Below, piece after piece: positions 33,801 through 43,946 of a DNA stretch of 64,000 nucleotides. Numbering within the stretch: the first letter of the stretch is position 1; each line of letters opens with the position of its first letter. The notes beneath the pieces are model-generated. The model was not told where the DNA came from. It ran no database searches and saw only the letters and a list, made by a program, of their open reading frames with translations. Made by a program: the position numbers and the translations under genes. Source of the DNA: Acorus gramineus (Eukaryota; Streptophyta; Magnoliopsida; Acorales; Acoraceae); contig CM060856.1 of NCBI GenBank assembly GCA_030737835.1, positions 558,001 through 622,000 of the forward strand, in the 5' to 3' direction.

Positions 33801-34218
33801 CCCCAGTGGTCACTGAGCCTGAGCTGGAGCCGGAGCAGCAGTTGGAGCTTTCCGAGGGATTTCTTCAGTAGCGGAGCAGCGCTACGTCCGCGAGTACCAG
33901 AGGCTATCAGCATCCCTTTCCTTGACTGTATGTATTTGATTTCCGTGCTTGGCACGTGTCTGTATATATGTTCAGTTGTATTTGTGTATATTGGCTCTCA
34001 CAGGACAGATGATTGAGTATCGAGTCTGTAGAATGTTTATTCACAGATTCAGTCTTTTGCTTCCGCTATATTGTATATATATTATGTCAGCCCTATTTGA
34101 TATGTGTTGTCATTTTATTTGTGATTTAGAGTATATGCATTTGACCTCCTGTGTAGGTTTCTGATATGATATATATACATTTGCCGCGTCCCGGGGTTGG
34201 CCGCCCTGGGGCGTGACA
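30856..34218 (+). repeat. 5' LTR of element B (3363 bp)
   Basis: TGTTATATATGTGTCAC to GGGGCGTGACA. Internal plan: promoter with CTACTTAAAAG at about 31118; CT-rich leader; donor-like TCG|GTAAGCC at 31444; hyper-CpG core about 31600-32410; acceptor-like TTGCAG to 32520; 36-nt candidate microexon 32521-32556 with GTGAGT donor; two copies of a GAGACCCGTGTTAGGGTACT module (about 32870 and 33050); two GGGTGAGGGTGAGGG units (about 33540 and 33640); acceptor-like TTTTTCCCCAG at 33806. Frames of 150-320 residues over the core are low-complexity artefacts. Confidence 0.93.
32521..32556 (+). other. Candidate 36-nt microexon in the LTR (element B 5' LTR)
   Basis: It is preceded by a pyrimidine-containing CCCTGTCTTGCAG and followed by GTGAGT, both good splice consensus matches. 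The equivalent segment is 36 nt in LTRs F (16386-16421), D 3' (20889-20924), D 5' (28933-28968) and B, and 37 nt in C (41118-41154). In one frame it encodes LDGRSHDDPDS. That it is spliced is inference; no transcript evidence is available here. Confidence 0.4.
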
Positions 34219-34223
34219 AAAGT

Positions 34224-34235
34224 TGGTATCAGAGC
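34224..34235 (+). other. Primer-binding site (initiator tRNA-Met) of element B
   Basis: TGGTATCAGAGC, five bases after the 5' LTR end at 34218. Confidence 0.93.
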
Positions 34236-34337
34236 CTGGTCCTGTCAGAGCCAATAGTCTTCCTTTCGTAGAAGTGAGTCCTAGGATTTCGAGATGAGTA
34301 TTCTGATCCTAGTGTCTGGTTTTCTTAGGGTGCTGAT

Positions 34338-35691
34338 ATGCCTCCTCGCAGAGGACGGCGCGGACGAGGTCCCTCTCGGTCTTTGGAGGTTTCCGGACCT
34401 ACCAGAGACGAGGATGCTACTGGAGAGCCCTTGACGCAGGAGCCTCCTGCTTGGGAGCGTGCTTTCGCTCGGTTGGCAGATTTGGTGGAGACACAGACGA
34501 GGGCGTTGGAGGCCCAGACCAGAGTGTTGGCAGAGCAGGCTAGAGAGATTCAGGAGCTGAGGGCGACCCGCGAGGCAGTTCCGCAGGTCCCCTTGGCGGC
34601 AGATCCGCCTGTGGTACCTGATGTACCCCAGTTCCTGTGGCAGTTCCGGCAGTTGGAGTTGAGGATCCCCTGCAGAGGGAGGAGGAGCTAGAGGCGGCAG
34701 CGCGGGTGCAGCAGAGCGGCCTCAACGCCTTTCTAAAGCTCCATCCTCCCGAGTTTCATGGGCAGTCGGCAGATCCCCTTGCGCCAGAGCGTTGGTTGAG
34801 GGAGGTGGACACGATCTTCGCGGCCATGCTTTGCACCGATCGCCAGCGAGTCGCCCTGGCCACTTTCATGCTGAAGGGTGACGCCGCCGACTGGTGGGCT
34901 ACCCGAGTGGTGGACATTCCAGAGGGAGTGGAGCAGCTTTCTTGGGCGGGATTCCGGAGGCATTTTCTGGACGAGTATTTTCCGTTCTCGACGCGGCAGC
35001 TAGTGGAGCGGGAGTTTGAGCAGCTGACTCAGGGCACTATGTCGTCGCTGACTACTCTACGCGCTTCACGAGTCTGTCCAGATTTGCTCCAGCCTTGGTG
35101 ATGGACGAGGTCACGAGGTGCCGGCGATTCGAGCTGGGTCTCAGCAGCGCTATCCGGGTGCACGTCACTGCCCACGCTTTCACGAGGTACTCCGACGTAG
35201 TGTCTCGGGCGAAGACCGTCGAGAGAGACCTCGGGATTCAAGTGCGGGCTCCGACCCTTTCTTCAGATCAGGGTCCTTCCGGGAGTCGGGACCAGGGGCA
35301 GCGCAAGAGGAAGAGGCCCCGCTTCGAGCAGTCAGCGGCTGCCTCTCCTCCAGCAAATGCGGTGCCAGTATGGGATCCGGCGCCCATTGCAGCAGTGCCC
35401 ATCCAGTCCTGGCAGCCGGAGAAGCGGCGCTGTTTTCATTGTCAGCGCATCGGGCATATCAGATACAATTGCCCAGATGCTGACCGACCCCGAGTGCCAC
35501 CTCAGCAGCCGCCGTTCTTGCAGCAGCAGCTTCCGCGCCAGCAGCAGCAGCAGCAGCCTCAGCGCCAGCAGCAGCCAGTGCAGCCGGCGAGGCGTGCTCC
35601 TGTTCCTCAGCCGCGGTTGGTTCAAGGCAGAGTTGCAGCGCTTACGGTCGAGGAGGCGCAGCCTTCGGGTGTCATGGTTCGAGGTATCATC
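34338..35691 (+). pseudogene. Gag of element B, broken by two single-base deletions
   Basis: It starts with ATG at 34338 (MPPRRGRRGRG), followed by an AQTRVLAEQAREIQELRATRE coiled segment. The capsid region has AFLKLHPPEFHGQ, then TDRQRVALATFMLK and WWATRVVDIPEG. A basic linker with KRKRPRF follows, then a zinc knuckle CFHCQRIGHIRYNC (canonical C-x2-C-x4-H-x4-C, better preserved than in D) and a Gln-rich stretch. Homology ends at VMVRGII, just before where D has the protease DSGATHS. Compared with D, one base is missing near 34627 (a C run) and one near 35043, each shifting the frame. Both could be sequencing errors in homopolymer-like contexts, in which case gag would read through. Confidence 0.88.
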
Positions 35692-36870
35692 TTGTGTTCC
35701 CAGCTTTCTAGTATAAGGATAGTTGTGTGTGTAATTGGTGGTTATTATGCAAGTGTGTGGGGTATCTGGATAAGTGTGTCAAGAGCGGTTGGTTGGGTTA
35801 AGGAAGCCGGGTTTTAGCCGTCCTGGCAGTGAGTTCCCATCAGTAGGTACCGCCGATGCAATCGGAGGAGTACTGAATTTGGGAGTATGCTAGGTAGGGG
35901 CTACTCGGTAAGAGGTTATTGAATGGTGTCGCGAGCGTGGAATCGCTCTCCCCTTAGTTGGATCCGCGTAGTACAGCCCCGGCGTTAGACAGGCTCCCGG
36001 TCAGAGGACCAGGCGAGCTACGGAGCGGGGAGAGGCTACCGGTGGACCAGGGGTAGAGAGCAGTCTAAGTCTCTCCTAAAGTCCCAAAATGTCTCCTTTC
36101 GGGAGTGAGGGTGTGGATGAGGCGAAGACGGGTCGCTCGTGACCAAATGGTTTATTCGACCATTCCCGATGATGTTGGGTTCGGTCCTGTAATGAATGAT
36201 GACGCGAGTATGGTGTCGTTCTCCCCTTCGTTGGACCCGAGTAGGGACTCCTCAGCGTTAGAGAGGCCTTCCTGACAGAGGGCTCCCCTCAGTAGGCACC
36301 TCCTGATTTGGTTTCGGACTGTGCTGAATTGTGGGAGCGGACCAGGCGGCCTACGGTGTGGAGGAGAGGCTACCGGTGGACCAGGGGTAGAGAACAGTCT
36401 AAGTCTCTCCCAAAGTCCCAATATGTCTCCTGATGGGAGTGAGGGTGTGGATGAGACAAAGACGCGTCGCCTCGTGACTCGGTCGTGGTTCGACCGTTCC
36501 CATAGAGGTTGGGTCCGGTCTTGAGATGGATGCTGAAGGATATCGGTGGATGATTATCTAGATGTAGATGATCCGGTGAGATTGGAAATGTTCTTTAATA
36601 ATGATGTCTTCTTCTAGTGTTCCTTTCTGGATTAAGGGGCCTTGTGAGGTCGGCGTTGAAACCCGGACTAGGATACTTCGTGTTCCTTGTTTGGTTGTCG
36701 GGGTATCCTATATCGGGATTTCATGCTGCTTTCCCGAGGTTCTTTTCCCAGTCAAGGGATACCTTAGAAGCATCAGCTGGTGATGGATCAGGTGTGAGTT
36801 TTGGGTAGAGGTTAAGGCCTTTTGGGCTGGGTGAGTTCTGGTGAAGGCATATCTGTGGACCCGGGTAAGA
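35692..36870 (+). other. Element B interior: rearranged LTR-like modules replacing pol
   Basis: It contains two diverged copies (about 35820-36120 and 36150-36490) of the LTR module with CCATCAGTAGG, GTGCTGAATTGTGGGAG, ACCAGGCGGCCTACGG and AAAGTCCCAATATGTC. After these comes a copy (about 36640-36755) of the module with GTGTTCCTTGTTTGGTTGTC. In the LTRs these modules occur in the opposite order. The copies are much more diverged than B's two LTRs are from each other, so they come from an older or different LTR. No coding frame of note. Confidence 0.75.
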
Positions 36871-37372
36871 CGCTTGCTATGTCGAATTGGCGTAGACCGT
36901 CGAGCCCCGCATGGATTCGGAGCTTCCGGAGTTTGGCGAGTTATTGCAGGAAGTTTGACGAGGATTCTCGAAGATAGCTGTTCCTCTTAACCGCCTTACT
37001 CGGAGGGATATCCGGTTCGAGTGGTCCCCTTCTTGCGAGGAGAGCTTCCTGGAGTCTACTCGGAGGCTCACCTCAGCGCCAATTCTTACCTCTCCGTCTT
37101 GGAGTGGTGGGTTCGCAGTGGGTAAGGGTGTGTCCGCGATCCTGCTCACGTCATCCCGTTCGAGCCGTTCGTCTCTGAACCGGACAGTCATTCGTGGAGC
37201 AGTTGATTGTGATCATGGACCGCCGCGTGAGGAGGCTCCGCACCAAGACCGTCTAGTTGGTCGAGGTGCGATGGCAGCACCGTTCCGGTGTTAAGGACAC
37301 TTGGGAGCTCATGGAGGCCAGGTTCGACGCGTATCCGCATCTTTCCCCTCCTAGATGTTTTTGGCGAATTTT
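36871..37372 (+). pseudogene. Pol scraps in element B: RT/RNase H junction and integrase tail
   Basis: About 36878-37115 aligns with the junction seen in D (SNWRRP, then a degraded LAGYYRRF-like stretch, then GG-x-x-x-R-F/S-EW and a TSAPILT-like segment) with frame changes and stops. It passes directly into about 37130-37355, equivalent to the end of integrase: DPAHVIPFEP, then RRLRTKTV, a TAG, LVEVRWQHRSG and DAYPHLFP. All of RNase H proper and the integrase core are missing between them. These are remnants of an ancestral full pol. Confidence 0.8.
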
Positions 37373-37388
37373 GGGGACAAAATTTCCT

Positions 37389-37401
37389 AAGGGGGGAATA
37401 A
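37389..37401 (+). other. Polypurine tract of element B
   Basis: AAGGGGGGAATAA directly before the 3' LTR start at 37402, preceded by GGGGACAAAATTTCCT. The same context precedes D's 3' LTR. Confidence 0.85.
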
Positions 37402-40400
37402 TGTTATATATGTGTCACTTTTAACCTGTTGGTAACCGTTAGAGCGCCCTGGCGGTTTTTAAAATTTTTAGGGTTTTCGATCGGAACCGCTTATTTTCAG
37501 ACTGTTAGCTATCGTCTGAGCTAGAGGACTCCGATTGGAAATCTGACTGCATATTTGGTGTCCTGGCGCCATTTCTGACCTCCCACGAAAATTTCATTGA
37601 ATTCCGGCATCGTTTGCAAAAATTTTCCAGTTCCGGGGCGTATCCGGGTTTTTAAGTCGCGCTCTACTTAAAAGAAATCAAAAATCACCTCGTCACTATT
37701 CATCGTCTCTCCCGTCGAGATTTCTCTCTCCCCTCCTCCGTTTTTCTTCCGTTCAAGCCCCCTAGACCCCTCGAAATCGAAAACCCAAAGCACGGGAAGT
37801 GTAGATCGGGTCCCGATCTACACACCGGTGTCTTCAAATCCGAATTCCGACGACTTTAGCCTCCCCGACCTCCCCTCTCTCTCCTCTGTTTTGGCCCATA
37901 TTGGTGGTGGAGCTAGATCGGGGCGTGAGAAGGCTTTTGGGAAGGGTTTCGGCGCGTGGAGAGCGTCCGGACTTCGCTCCCTCCCCTCGGTAAGCCTTCT
38001 TTCCCTCCTTTTTCTTGCTTAGATGAATGGTAGGGAGGGGTTTTTGTGATTGGGGGTGGTTGGCGGCTGTGGGGGTCGTCGGAGGGTGGTCGGAGGCGGT
38101 TGGAGGTGGTCGGGGCAGTGGGAGGGGTGGTTGGAGGTGCTCGGCAGGTGGGGACGCTGTCCCGGGCAGCAGGCATGCGGCGGCAGCAGCCCAGGCCGCG
38201 CGTAGGCTGGGCGCGTGCAGGGATGCGCGCGTGCGCGCGCGGGCGTGCGTGCGCGCGGCAGGCGCGCGGGCGTGCGCGGGTCGGGGGCTGGCAGTCGGGG
38301 TCGTGCTGATGTGCCGGTTGGAGGTGCTGGCAGGGCGGACTGGCGGGCTGGTGGCCTCGGGCAGCTCGGGCACGAAGTGCTGGTCGCGCTGGTCTGGGCG
38401 CGAGGAGGTGGTGGCCACGGTGCTGTGCCGCGCGCGAGGAGGTGCTGGCCGAGGTGCTAGGGCGCGCGGAGGTGCTGGCCGAGTTGCTGGACGCGCGGGG
38501 TGCGCGCGGAGGCGCGCGGAGGTGCTGCCGGAGTTGCTGGACGCGCGAGGTGCGCGCGGAGGCGCGCGGAGGTGCTGCTGGACGCGCGAGGTGCGCGCGG
38601 AGGTGCTGCCGGAGGTGCTGGACGCGCGAGGTGCGCGCGGAGGGGTGGCGGAGGTGCGCGCGGGGTGCGCGCGGGGCGAGGAGGCGTGCGCGAGGCGTGC
38701 GCGGGTCGCGGCAAGGCTGGGATGGTGTGCGCGGGGGCGAGGCGCCGCGCGCGGGGGCGTGCGGGGTGCTCGCGGGCCAGCGCACGGCGTGCGGGGCGCG
38801 TGCGGGCTGCCGCGGCTGGGCTCGGTGGACGCGCGGGGCCCCGGGCGGTGCGCGGAGTGCGTGGGCTGAGGCGCGGCGGTGCACCCGGGTGGTTGCCGAG
38901 GCCGTGCGGGCGGTTGCCGAGGCCGCGGGTGCTTGCCGAGGCCGTTCGGGTGGTTGCCGGAAGGGGGTGTTGGGTGTTGTTTGGGGATGTCGTGTATTTG
39001 ATTGTGTGTGTTATGCATTTTTGGGATAATTGTGGATTTATTCTAACCAGTTAATACCCTGTCTTGCAGATCTTGACGGGCGGTCGCACGACGACCCCGA
39101 TTCTGGTGAGTGGGACAATCCAACCCAGTAGAGAGGCGTTGTACGCACTTGGGGCGTATACCGACCTCTCCTGGGGCGTCATGGATAAATATTACCTGTA
39201 ATAATATGTAATCCATGCTTGTGTGAATTATGTGTAGAATGCATGTTACCCTAGGCTTTTCTGTTAGGGACTTGCACCCTTAGGATATGCGTATGAGCCA
39301 TGCAGCATGTCCCCTGTTTACATGCTAGGAAACCCGGCCTATGCATGCGTCCTACTAGTTTTATTTATTAAATTAAATGCTGGTATCTGTTAGATCGCAT
39401 GCCTTAGGATAATATTATAGGGAGGAGCCTTGCGAGGTCAACGCTGAGACCCGTGTTAGGGTACTCCGTGTTCCTTGTTTGGTTGTCGGGATGTCCTGTA
39501 TCGGGACCTCAGGCTGCCCTCCCAAGGTTTCTAGTCCCAATAATATTATAAGTAATGTTGTATGATTAGTATGATTATTAGCATGAGTAGTGAATATTAT
39601 AGGGGAGGGACCTTGCGAGGACAGCGGTGAGACCCGTGTTAGGGTACTCCGTGTTCCTTGTTTGGTTGTCGGGGTATCCTATAACGGGAACTCACGCCGC
39701 CCTCCCGAGTTGCTTTCCCCCAGTGATATTCCAACACTGCTTTTGATTGTACTGTTTCCCCGCATCTTGATGATGCACCTGGTTGAATTCAGAGGAATTC
39801 ATGACATTTGAGTTGTAATGATATGTAGTTGGCGGATCCGAGTGGATCATATGCGTATGGATAGGCTGTTCTGTTCCCTGCGTTGGATTCGGTAGAGGCT
39901 ATCCCCCAGCGTTAGACAGGGCCTTCCTGACAGAGGGCTCCCATCAGTAGGCACCTCCTGATTTGGTGACGGACTGTGCTGAATGTGGGAGTAGACCAGG
40001 CGGCCTACGGAGTGGAGGGAGAAACTATCGGTGGACCAAGGGTGACCAACAGCCTAGTCAGTCCCAAAATCCTATGTCACCCGTGGTAGGGTGAGGGTGA
40101 GGGTGTAGTGGGTTGGCGATGAGCGACCTACTGGATATGTGAATGGATGATTATCAGTCCCAAAATCCTATGTCACCCATGGATGGGTGAGGGTGAGGGT
40201 GTGGTGGTTCGGCGAAGTACGAACCACTGGATTTGTGTTGTTATGTATTGATGGCTGGATAAAATAATGGAATATTGGTAAATATTGTTTGTGATGCGTG
40301 GGTTGTGCTGTTCACTGAGCGTGTGGCTCACCCCTCGCACATGTTTTTCCCCAGTGGTCACTGAGCCGGAGCTGGAGCCGGAGCAGCAGTTGGAGCTTTC

Positions 40401-40767
40401 CGAGGGATTTCTTCAGTAGCGGAGCAGCGCTACGTCCGCGAGTACCAGAGGCTATCAGCATCCCTTTTCCTTGACTGTATGTATTTGATTTCCGTGCTTG
40501 GCACGTGTCTGTATATATGTTCAGTTGTATTTGTGTATATTGGCTCTCACAGGACAGATGATTGAGTATCGAGTCTGTAGAATATTTATTCACAGATTCA
40601 GTCTTTTGCTTCCGCTATATTGTATATATATTATGTCAGCCCTATTTGATATGTGTTGTCATTTTATTTGTGATTTAGAGTATATGCATTTGACCTCCTG
40701 TGTAGGTTTCTGATATGATATATATACATTTGCCGCGTCCCGGGGTTGGCCGCCCTGGGGCGTGACA
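37402..40767 (+). repeat. 3' LTR of element B (3366 bp)
   Basis: It matches the 5' LTR along its full length at an offset of 6546-6549 bases. Visible differences are scattered substitutions (for example CATTTT/CATATT near 37900) and a cluster near 38945-39010. It has the same internal plan, including a 36-nt candidate microexon and two G-rich array units. Confidence 0.93.
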
Positions 40768-42797
40768 CGCGGGGTGCTGCGCGAGGGGCGCGGGCTGGAC
40801 GCGCGGTGCACGTGGGCGCGCGCGAGCGTGCGCATGCGTGCGGGTGCGCGTCTGGGCTCGCGGGCAAGCGCGCGGCATTGCGCCGATGGTGCCGTGGTGT
40901 GTGCGTGCGTGCCCATTCGTGCGTGCGCATGCAGGGGGCCATGCGAATGGCTGCCCGAGGGTTCGGGTAGGTGTCGGGGCACTCGGACTCGCGTGCGTAC
41001 GCGCGTGCTCGCATGCGTGCGAGCCCGTATGCATGCTTATCCGAGTTTTGGGTATTTCTAGGCATTTCTATGTATAAATTGTGTGGTTTCTCACCATATT
41101 GAATGTCTGTCTTGCAGATCTAGACGGACGGTCGCGCGACGACCCCGATCTCTGGTGAGTGGGACAATCCAACCAGTAGAGAGGTGTTATACGCACTTGG
41201 GCGTATACCGACCTCTCCTGGGGCACCGTGGATTATATTAACCTGTAATAATATGTATATCATGCGAGCATGATTGAAAATTGTAGAATGCATGTTACCC
41301 TAGGCTTTGCATGTTAGGGACTTGCACCCATAGGATAGGTGTAAGAGCCATGCACCATGCCTCTTGGTTCCATGTTAGGAAGCCCGGCCGATGCATGTGC
41401 CCTACTAGTTTATTTATTAAATTAAATGCTAGTAAATGTTAAAATGCATGTTACAGTGAATATTATAGGGGAGGGGCCTTGCGAGGACAGCGGTGAGACC
41501 CGGGTTAGGGTACACCGTGTTCCTTGTTTGGTTGTCGGGGTGTCCTATAACGGGAACTCACGCTGCCCTCCCGAGTTTCTTTCCCCAACAATATTCCACC
41601 TTATCATAACCTTATGCATGTTCCCCGCATCGTAGTTATGCGCCCTGGTGGGTTCTGAGGAATTCAGAACATTAGTGTTGTTATAATGTGCCGTCTGCGG
41701 ATCCAAGTGGATCATATGCGATGGGTAGGCTGTTCTGTTCCCTTCGTTGGATCCGGTAGAGACTACCCCAGCGTTAGACAGGCCTTCCTGACAGAGGGCT
41801 CCCATCAGTAGGCACCTCCTGATTTAGGACGGACTGTGCTGAATGTGGGAGTAGACCAGGCGGCCTACGGAGTGGAGGAGAGACTATCGGTGGACCAAGG
41901 GTGACCAACAGCCTAGTCAGTCCCAAAATCCTATGTCACCCGTTGAAGGGTGAGGGTGAGGGTGTAGTGGGTTGGCGATGAACGACCCACTGGAGTTGTG
42001 ATTGGATGCTTGTAAGTCCCAAAATCCTATGTCACCCATTGAAGGGTGAGGGTGAGGGTGTAGCGGGTTGGCGGAAGCGACCCGTTGGTTTTTGGTGCAG
42101 TTAGTCCCAATATCCTATGTCACCCATTGAAGGGTGAGGGTGAGGGTGTGGCAGATTGGCGGAAGCGACCCGCTGGTTATGTGTAGCTAGTCCCAATATC
42201 CTTTGTCGCCCATTGAAGGGTGAGGGTGAGGGTGTAGTGGGTTGGCGATTGAGCAACCCACGGCTTTGAGTTGTGCTATCATTTGTGGATTAAGTAATAT
42301 GAATTGTGGATTATAAGGATATCTGGTCGTGGTCAATATTGTCTGTGATGCATGGGTTGTGCCGTTCACTGAGCGTGTGGCTCACCCCTCGCATAATATT
42401 TTTTCTTCAGTGTCATCTGAGTCGGATCTGGAGGAGGAGCTCCCCGAGGGATTTCATCAGTAGCGGAGTAGCGCCACGTTCCGCGAGTTGCAGAGACTAT
42501 CAGCATCCCTTCTACCAGTATGTATTATTTTCCGTGCTCACGCGTTTGTGTTGTATTTGGATGTCTTTGTATGTATATTGGCTCTCACAGGACATGTGAT
42601 TATGTATGGAGTCTGTAGTGTGTTTTGATTACAGATTCAGTCTTTAGTTATCCGCATTTGGTGTATATATCATGTCAGCCCTGCTTTGTTGTCTGTATGT
42701 CATTCTAGTAGCTTGTGTATGATATTATTGACCTCCTGTGTAGATTCTGATATTTTATATACACTTGCCGCGTCTCGGGGACGCCCGGGGCGTGACA
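40768..42797 (+). mobile_element. Solo LTR C, right part
   Basis: It resumes LTR C after element B with the rest of the CpG-rich core. It then has an acceptor-like CTTGCAG (to 41117), a 37-nt microexon-like segment (41118-41154), one GAGACCCGGGTTAGGG module (41490) and the array at 41926-42260. A TTTTCTTCAG acceptor-like site ends at 42410. The LTR ends GGGGCGTGACA at 42797 and is followed by target duplication CCTGC. Confidence 0.9.
41926..42260 (+). repeat. Four tandem ~88-bp units with G-quadruplex motif in LTR C
   Basis: Units start AGTCCCAAAATCCTATGTCA (or AGTCCCAATATCC) at about 41926, 42014, 42103 and 42189. Each contains GGGTGAGGGTGAGGGTG and a GTTGGCG...GACCC segment. Three close GGG tracts plus a fourth in GTGGG can form a G-quadruplex on the + strand. 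B has two units. Confidence 0.88.
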
Positions 42798-43946
42798 CCT
42801 GCTCCCCTGCCCAGCGCTCCGCGTGCATGCTCTTGCACGGTGCTCAGCGTCCAGCGCCCCAGCGCCCAGTGCCCAGCACCCTCGCCCAGCACACCCAGCA
42901 CCCAACACAGCCTGCTCGCCCAGCACCCCACACGCCCAGCGCCCAGCACACCCGCGCCTGTGCCACCCGAGCGCACGCCCGGGCGCGCGGACTGCACGCC
43001 TGCTGCGCCTGCCTGTGCTGCCTGCTGCCCGAGACAGCCAACCACCCTGCCCGAGCACCTCCACCACCACCCACCGGCCACCAATGGCCTCCGACCGCCC
43101 CCAACCACCACCGACAGCCACCCACAGCCGCCGACCACCACCCAATCTCAAAACCACCCTCTTAACAAGCATCTAAGCCAAAAAAAAGAAGGAAAAAGAG
43201 CTTACCAAGGGAAGGAAGGGAAGTTCGGTTGCTCTCCGCGCACCGAAACACCTCCCCAAAGACCTCCACCGCCGAGCTCCTCCCTAGCCCTCGAAATGGC
43301 TCAAATCAGGGGAGAAAAGAGAGGGGAGAAGGGGCTAAACACCTTGGAATTCAAATCCGAAAACACCGGGGTGTAGATGGGGACCGGATCTAACCTTTCT
43401 ATGTTTTGGGTTTTAAGCTTTGAGAACCCTAGGTGGCTCAAAACTAAGAAAAGGAGAGAGGGGGAGAGAGAAAATGAGATTGAGAAGATGATGAATAGTG
43501 CTAGGCAAATTTGCTACTCACTTAAATAGTCAAACCAACTTTAATTAGGGTTAACCTAGGTTTAAGTGAGGATTAAAGGGCTTTAAGTGGGTTTTGACTT
43601 GGGTCAACCCAACCACACAAAAAGACAAAAAGGGTTGACCAAGTCATGGACCCACTTTGATTGGGTCAACTCTCCCAATGACTTCACGCTCGGTCAAAAC
43701 CCGGATACGCCCCGGAACAGCGAAATTTCGGAAACGTTACCGGAATTCGATTAAATTTTTGTGAGTGGCTTAAAATGGCACCAGGACACATAATGTGCAG
43801 TTAGATTTTCAATCGGAGTTCTCAAACACAGGGCGATAGCTAACAGTCCAAAATTTTACGGTTCCGATCAAAAAATGAAAAAACTCAAAAACTGCCAAAA
43901 TGCTCCAATGGTTACCAGCTAGCCAAAAAGTGACACATATATAACA
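42798..43946 (-). repeat. 5' LTR of element D, outer part
   Basis: It continues the D 5' LTR interrupted at 29412. From 43946 leftward it opens TGTTATATATGTGTCAC and includes a donor-like site near 43205 and part of the CpG core. Together with 27092-29412 it makes a 3470-bp LTR. Confidence 0.88.

Larger units (their letters stand above)
30856..40767 (+). mobile_element. Element B: gag-only non-autonomous gypsy element with near-identical LTRs
   Basis: Complete structure: 5' LTR, iMet PBS, gag, rearranged interior, polypurine tract, 3' LTR. Total about 9.9 kb, of which LTRs are two thirds. The LTRs differ at only a small number of sites by eye, so this is the youngest insertion of the nest. 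It sits inside solo LTR C. Flanks CCTGG (30851-30855) and CGCGG (40768-40772) agree at only 3 of 5 positions, so the target duplication is not clean. It lacks protease, most of RT-RNase H and the integrase core, and would have depended on proteins from a relative such as D. Confidence 0.9.
19436..43946 (-). mobile_element. Element D: chromovirus-type Ty3/gypsy retrotransposon, broken, with nested insertions
   Basis: Order on the - strand: 5' LTR (43946-42798 continuing at 29412-27092), PBS, gag, protease, RT, RNase H, integrase with chromodomain-like tail, polypurine tract, 3' LTR (22488-19436). Without the nested solo LTR C and its contents it is about 11.1 kb. RT-RNase H-integrase order makes it Ty3/gypsy. 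The integrase C-terminus and long LTRs suggest the Tekay/Del chromovirus clade. Outer flanks GTAGG and CAATT do not match, so at least one border has been altered since insertion. Multiple stops and frameshifts make it non-functional. Confidence 0.88.

Noticed and set aside
36150-36500. Interior of element B as a second nested solo LTR
   Set aside because: No LTR termini (TGTTATATATG or GGGGCGTGACA) or target duplications bound it, and the modules are in a different order from the LTR.
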